A stretch of 64,000 nucleotides of DNA from a virus. Of the stretch, positions 63,391 through 64,000 are shown one piece after another. The translations under genes and the position numbers were made by a program. Every line of letters begins with the position of its first letter. Position 1 is the first letter of the stretch. The stretch lies in IMG/VR virus record IMGVR_UViG_3300009130_000013, positions 29,196 through 93,195 of that record; one strand, 5' to 3'. Below the pieces are notes generated by a model, which worked only from the letters and a program-made list of their open reading frames with translations, ran no database searches and had not been told where the DNA came from.

Positions 63391-63917
63391 TGAAGCGTGA
63401 ATATTCAGGTGTAACTAAAGATGATGCTGTATTTTTTACAGGCATCGAAGTAGAAAAGACACCAGCATACGGTAAACAAACTTTGTTTGTAACAGGCATT
63501 CAAGACTATAACAAAATCAAAGAATACTATAACAACTTAGGTTGTGAACATATATTCTTTGGTGCTAATCACAGTTATAATCCTAAAACAAATGATGAAT
63601 TCGAAGACTGGGAATTTATGATCAAAGCATTTCTAGATGAAGGAATACTTTGTAGTTTAGATATACCTAGTACTGTTAACCTGTCTTGGGTGTTAGAAGG
63701 CGGGTATACTGAATTCAACAACTTTATCCCACAAATTAGATTAGTAATTCCATATGTAGATCAATGGAACTATAACACTATGGTTAAGATTGATGATGTA
63801 GGATATGATGAAACTAACCCAGGAGTATGGTGCCACAGTTTACATGACTTGAAAAACAGAGACAAGTTTACTAGTTGGGATCAATATACTAAAGATAAGG
63901 AGATAGATGATGAGTAA
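63390..63917 (+). CDS. hypothetical protein next to the TGT-like gene
   Basis: A 175-residue protein from a GTG at 63390 sharing G with the previous stop. It has VFFTGIEVEKTPAYGKQTLF, then CEHIFFGANHSYNP and NPGVWCHSLHDL; I recall similar sequences in marine phages, of unknown function. The fold looks like a small alpha/beta enzyme. Coupling with the TGT-like gene hints at DNA or nucleotide modification, but this is inference. Confidence 0.7.
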   Translation: MKREYSGVTKDDAVFFTGIEVEKTPAYGKQTLFVTGIQDYNKIKEYYNNLGCEHIFFGANHSYNPKTNDEFEDWEFMIKAFLDEGILCSLDIPSTVNLSWVLEGGYTEFNNFIPQIRLVIPYVDQWNYNTMVKIDDVGYDETNPGVWCHSLHDLKNRDKFTSWDQYTKDKEIDDE

Positions 63918-64000
63918 AGTTAAAACTGAAATGCGTGAATTACAAGAACAACATAAGATGTTAGACCGTAAAACAACCGATTTAGAAAAAGAAAGAAGAG
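63910..64000 (+). CDS. small coiled-coil protein, 3' partial
   Basis: A frame starting at the ATG at 63910 (another ATG at 63907) and still open at the window end: MSKVKTEMRELQEQHKMLDR then charged. The ELQEQHKMLDRKT spacing resembles small DUF465/YdcH-like phage proteins. It overlaps the end of the previous gene by 8 nt. Confidence 0.5.
   Translation, partial: MSKVKTEMRELQEQHKMLDRKTTDLEKERR

Noticed and set aside
1-64000. CRISPR array, insertion sequence, integrase or attachment site
   Set aside because: No set of regularly spaced identical repeats, no transposase or integrase motifs and no flanking target repeats were seen in the window.

Overview
The window is a continuous piece of an AT-rich, tightly packed genome of a T4-related marine myovirus. 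The evidence is a T4-type replication set (family B DNA polymerase gp43, clamp loader gp44, sliding clamp gp45), gp31/GroES-like, PhoH and DsbA-like proteins, tail fibre genes beginning with the VN(L/V)G..A(N/D)DG(T/S)GD motif, and sites matching the T4 late promoter TATAAATA. Low GC, consensus sigma70 promoters (TTGACA, 16-18 bp, TATAAT) and gene content (MazG, zf-CHCC, 17-kDa-antigen-like protein, Fe-S genes, FTR1) suggest a marine alphaproteobacterial host, possibly SAR11-like. The host assignment is inference.

Layout. 1-9 kb: small early-type genes behind sigma70 promoters, a metallophosphoesterase, two secreted proteins (one alginate-lyase-like), a 35-residue Cys-rich miniprotein, and a conserved small ORF with a complete tRNA-Trp gene inside it. 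9-11.2 kb: radical SAM/SPASM enzyme, ferredoxin and A-type Fe-S carrier. 11.2-16.5 kb: tail fibre/adhesin genes under late-type promoters. 16.5-26.5 kb: MazG, a DnaE fragment, an NAD-dependent formate dehydrogenase with every catalytic residue intact, GroES-like protein, gp44, a second radical SAM enzyme and an SGNH-like protein. 26.5-31 kb, minus strand: an overlapping operon of ClpP, a two-TM protein, a TolR/MotB-like and a TolQ/MotA-like protein, an SbmA/BacA-like peptide importer and a membrane-anchored ClpP-like peptidase. 31-33.2 kb: HAD phosphatase, small membrane proteins and PhoH. 33.3-38 kb: virion-type genes, GH19 endolysin, a spanin-like pair and small membrane proteins. 37.3-42 kb: DnaJ, peptide deformylase, ClpA. 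42-53.6 kb: late genes, including nucleotidyltransferase and HAD/CCA-transferase fusions and several proteins with similar short basic N-termini. 53.6-64 kb: SGNH hydrolase, a minus-strand ANL-like protein, DsbA-like, gp43, nucleotide-sugar enzymes, gp45, an FTR1-type iron permease and a TGT/DpdA-like transglycosylase.

How the parts may work together. Replication genes sit behind sigma70 promoters, and virion and lysis genes behind (T/A/C)TAAATA or ATAAGTA boxes. Several of these boxes lie only 5-9 nt before an ATG with no Shine-Dalgarno sequence, suggesting leaderless late mRNAs. Two host-takeover themes stand out. One is protein and peptide turnover: ClpA with an IGF loop, two ClpP-type peptidases, an SbmA importer, a proton-motor pair, DnaJ, GroES-like and deformylase. 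The other is iron and C1 chemistry: FTR1, ferredoxin, A-type carrier, two radical SAM enzymes and formate dehydrogenase.

The strongest candidates for something undescribed are the SbmA/TolQR/ClpP membrane operon, the phage formate dehydrogenase, the tRNA nested in an open reading frame, and the leaderless late-gene architecture. All functional claims rest on reading the sequence; no database search was run.
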